Of a DNA stretch of 64,000 nt, positions 63,036 to 64,000 are shown piece after piece. Position 1 is the first letter of the stretch. The number at the start of each line of letters is the position of its first letter. The notes under the pieces are model-generated. The model was given only the letters and a program-made list of their open reading frames with translations, had not been told where the DNA came from and did not search any database. Both the position numbers and the translations under genes were made by a program. Source of the stretch: Bacteroidia bacterium (GTDB lineage Bacteria; Bacteroidota; Bacteroidia; B-17B0; Aurantibacillaceae); contig JAEUTQ010000082.1 of assembly GCA_016787445.1 (NCBI GenBank), forward strand, positions 1 to 64,000. The letters are read 5' to 3'.

Positions 63036-64000
63036 TATGCCATTTTCTCTTGCAATTCAAGCCAGCGCATGGTTTTTCCTTCGAGAATCTCGTTATTAAC
63101 TTTTAAGTCATTGCTCAATTTCTGTAAAGCCTCGTATTCAGTGGTTGTACCCATGCTATTCTCTAAATCTTTCTTCCTTTTTTCTAACTCACCAATCTCC
63201 TTTTCGATTAATTCCAATTCTCTCTGTTCTTTATAACTTAATCGTTTCGCATCGGAAATTGGCTTGGTTTCAATTTCTTTTACAGGAACAGGTTCTACTT
63301 TTGGCAACTTACTTTCTTCTTTTTGTTCCTGTTTCCATTCGCGATATTCAGTATAATTACCCGGATAGTCTTTGATAACGCCATTTCCTTCAAACACAAA
63401 AACATGATCTACTAACTTATCAATAAAGTAACGGTCGTGTGAAACAATAAGCACGCAACCGCCAAAATCGGCCAAAAATTCCTCTAGCACTTGTAAAGTC
63501 ACAATATCCAAATCGTTGGTTGGCTCATCCAGAATTAAAAAATTCGGATTCTTTTGAAGTACGGTTAATAAATACAAGCGTCTTTTCTCCCCACCACTCA
63601 ATTTACTTACGTAATTATATTGCATGTCGGGAGGAAAATTAAACCTGGTCAATAATTGCGAAGCGGATAGTTGTGTTCCGTTAGCTAATGGAATAAAATC
63701 AGCAATATCGCGCACCACTTCAATCACACGTTTATCCTCACTTACCTTGATACCCGCTTGAGAGTAATATCCGAACACAACGGTTTCACCGGTTTGTACT
63801 TTCCCTGAATCAACTTGCTCTATTCCTTGAAGTATATTTAAAAAAGTACTCTTGCCTACTCCGTTCTTTCCTATAATTCCGATTTTCTCTCCTTTTTTAA
63901 AGGTATAGGTAAAAGGTTCAAGTATTTTTTTTGCACCGAATGATTTGGAAATTTTCACTAATTCCAGAATTTTAGAACCCAATCGTTCCATTTTAACGCT
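63035..64000 (-). CDS. ABC-F family ATPase, C-terminal half (Uup-like; runs off right edge)
   Basis: The frame is open to base 64000, and an ABC-F protein of about 620 residues is expected, so the N-terminal half lies outside. The part seen holds the second nucleotide-binding domain: Walker A GKNGVGKSTFLN, signature LSGGEKRRL, Walker B FLILDEPTNDLD and the switch His in VSHDRYF. A charged linker and a C-terminal coiled coil (ELELIEKEIGELEKRKKDLE) follow, as in Uup. ABC-F proteins act on ribosomes or branched DNA and are not transporters. Internal ATG 63991 is not a likely start. Confidence 0.88.
   Translation of the reverse strand, partial: SVKMERLGSKILELVKISKSFGAKKILEPFTYTFKKGEKIGIIGKNGVGKSTFLNILQGIEQVDSGKVQTGETVVFGYYSQAGIKVSEDKRVIEVVRDIADFIPLANGTQLSASQLLTRFNFPPDMQYNYVSKLSGGEKRRLYLLTVLQKNPNFLILDEPTNDLDIVTLQVLEEFLADFGGCVLIVSHDRYFIDKLVDHVFVFEGNGVIKDYPGNYTEYREWKQEQKEESKLPKVEPVPVKEIETKPISDAKRLSYKEQRELELIEKEIGELEKRKKDLENSMGTTTEYEALQKLSNDLKVNNEILEGKTMRWLELQEKMA

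Noticed and set aside
1-64000. CRISPR arrays, tRNA or rRNA genes, transposases, phage genes, classical defence systems
   Set aside because: I looked in the intergenic spaces and the protein products and saw none; nothing resembles a defence island.

Overview
The window looks like a chromosomal segment of a member of the Bacteroidota (class Bacteroidia, flavobacterial or sphingobacterial type; I cannot place it more finely). The reasons are AT-rich DNA, promoters of the TTG-N19-TAnnTTTG type with no Shine-Dalgarno pattern, several secreted proteins ending in a type IX secretion (T9SS) sorting domain, a fused alpha/beta E1 2-oxoacid dehydrogenase, many Bacteroidota-type outer-membrane and lipoprotein genes, and a flexirubin-free, carotenoid-based pigment locus. 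No rRNA, tRNA, CRISPR array, transposase or integrase was seen.

Layout. 1-3.3 kb: start of a large secreted protein (runs off the left edge) and small membrane or envelope genes. 3.3-5.8 kb: E1 dehydrogenase. 6-9.8 kb: ribosomal protein L31, then an overlapping chain of an active signal peptidase I, a second signal-peptidase-like protein that has lost both catalytic residues, and a WbqC-family protein. 9.8-18.1 kb: an M23 peptidase and two tandem thermolysin-type (M4) T9SS proteases. 18.2-22 kb: a His-rich membrane transporter, branched-chain aminotransferase and the first of four SpoIIE-type PP2C phosphatases. 22.1-27 kb: PH-domain protein and DNA polymerase III alpha with a fused N-terminal proofreading-type exonuclease. 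27-29 kb: a very AT-rich lipoprotein gene bracketed by a 25-base imperfect direct repeat of the dnaE 3' end, then another lipoprotein. 29-35.8 kb: a plus-strand run with two further SpoIIE phosphatases around DUF1761, mnmD, NUDIX and DUF4293 genes. 35.9-41.8 kb: M23-LysM peptidase, alpha/beta hydrolase, envelope proteins, tadA. 41.9-47.8 kb: marR-MFP-RND-TolC efflux operon. 47.9-49 kb: PD40 propeller protein. 49-54 kb: carotenoid locus with two divergent arms (crtD-cruF-lycopene cyclase-small membrane protein; crtI-idi). 54-64 kb: small envelope genes, GH9 glucanase with T9SS tail, an unknown secreted protein, a fourth SpoIIE phosphatase with GldL-like membrane hairpins, SRPBCC protein, HisKA_2 histidine kinase and the C-terminal half of an ABC-F/Uup ATPase.

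How the genes fit together. Most of the window serves the cell envelope: protein export (signal peptidase), T9SS-secreted degradative enzymes (M4 proteases, GH9 glucanase), wall hydrolases, drug efflux and a membrane pigment. The carotenoid genes predict a monocyclic, 1'-hydroxylated 3',4'-didehydro carotenoid of the myxol/saproxanthin/flexixanthin kind, with phytoene synthase and ring hydroxylase elsewhere. Four PP2C phosphatases share one output module joined to different sensory parts.

The observations most worth following are the repeat-bracketed AT-rich segment at the end of dnaE, the signal peptidase homologue lacking its Ser/Lys dyad beside the intact enzyme, and the GldL-like sensor fused to a PP2C phosphatase.
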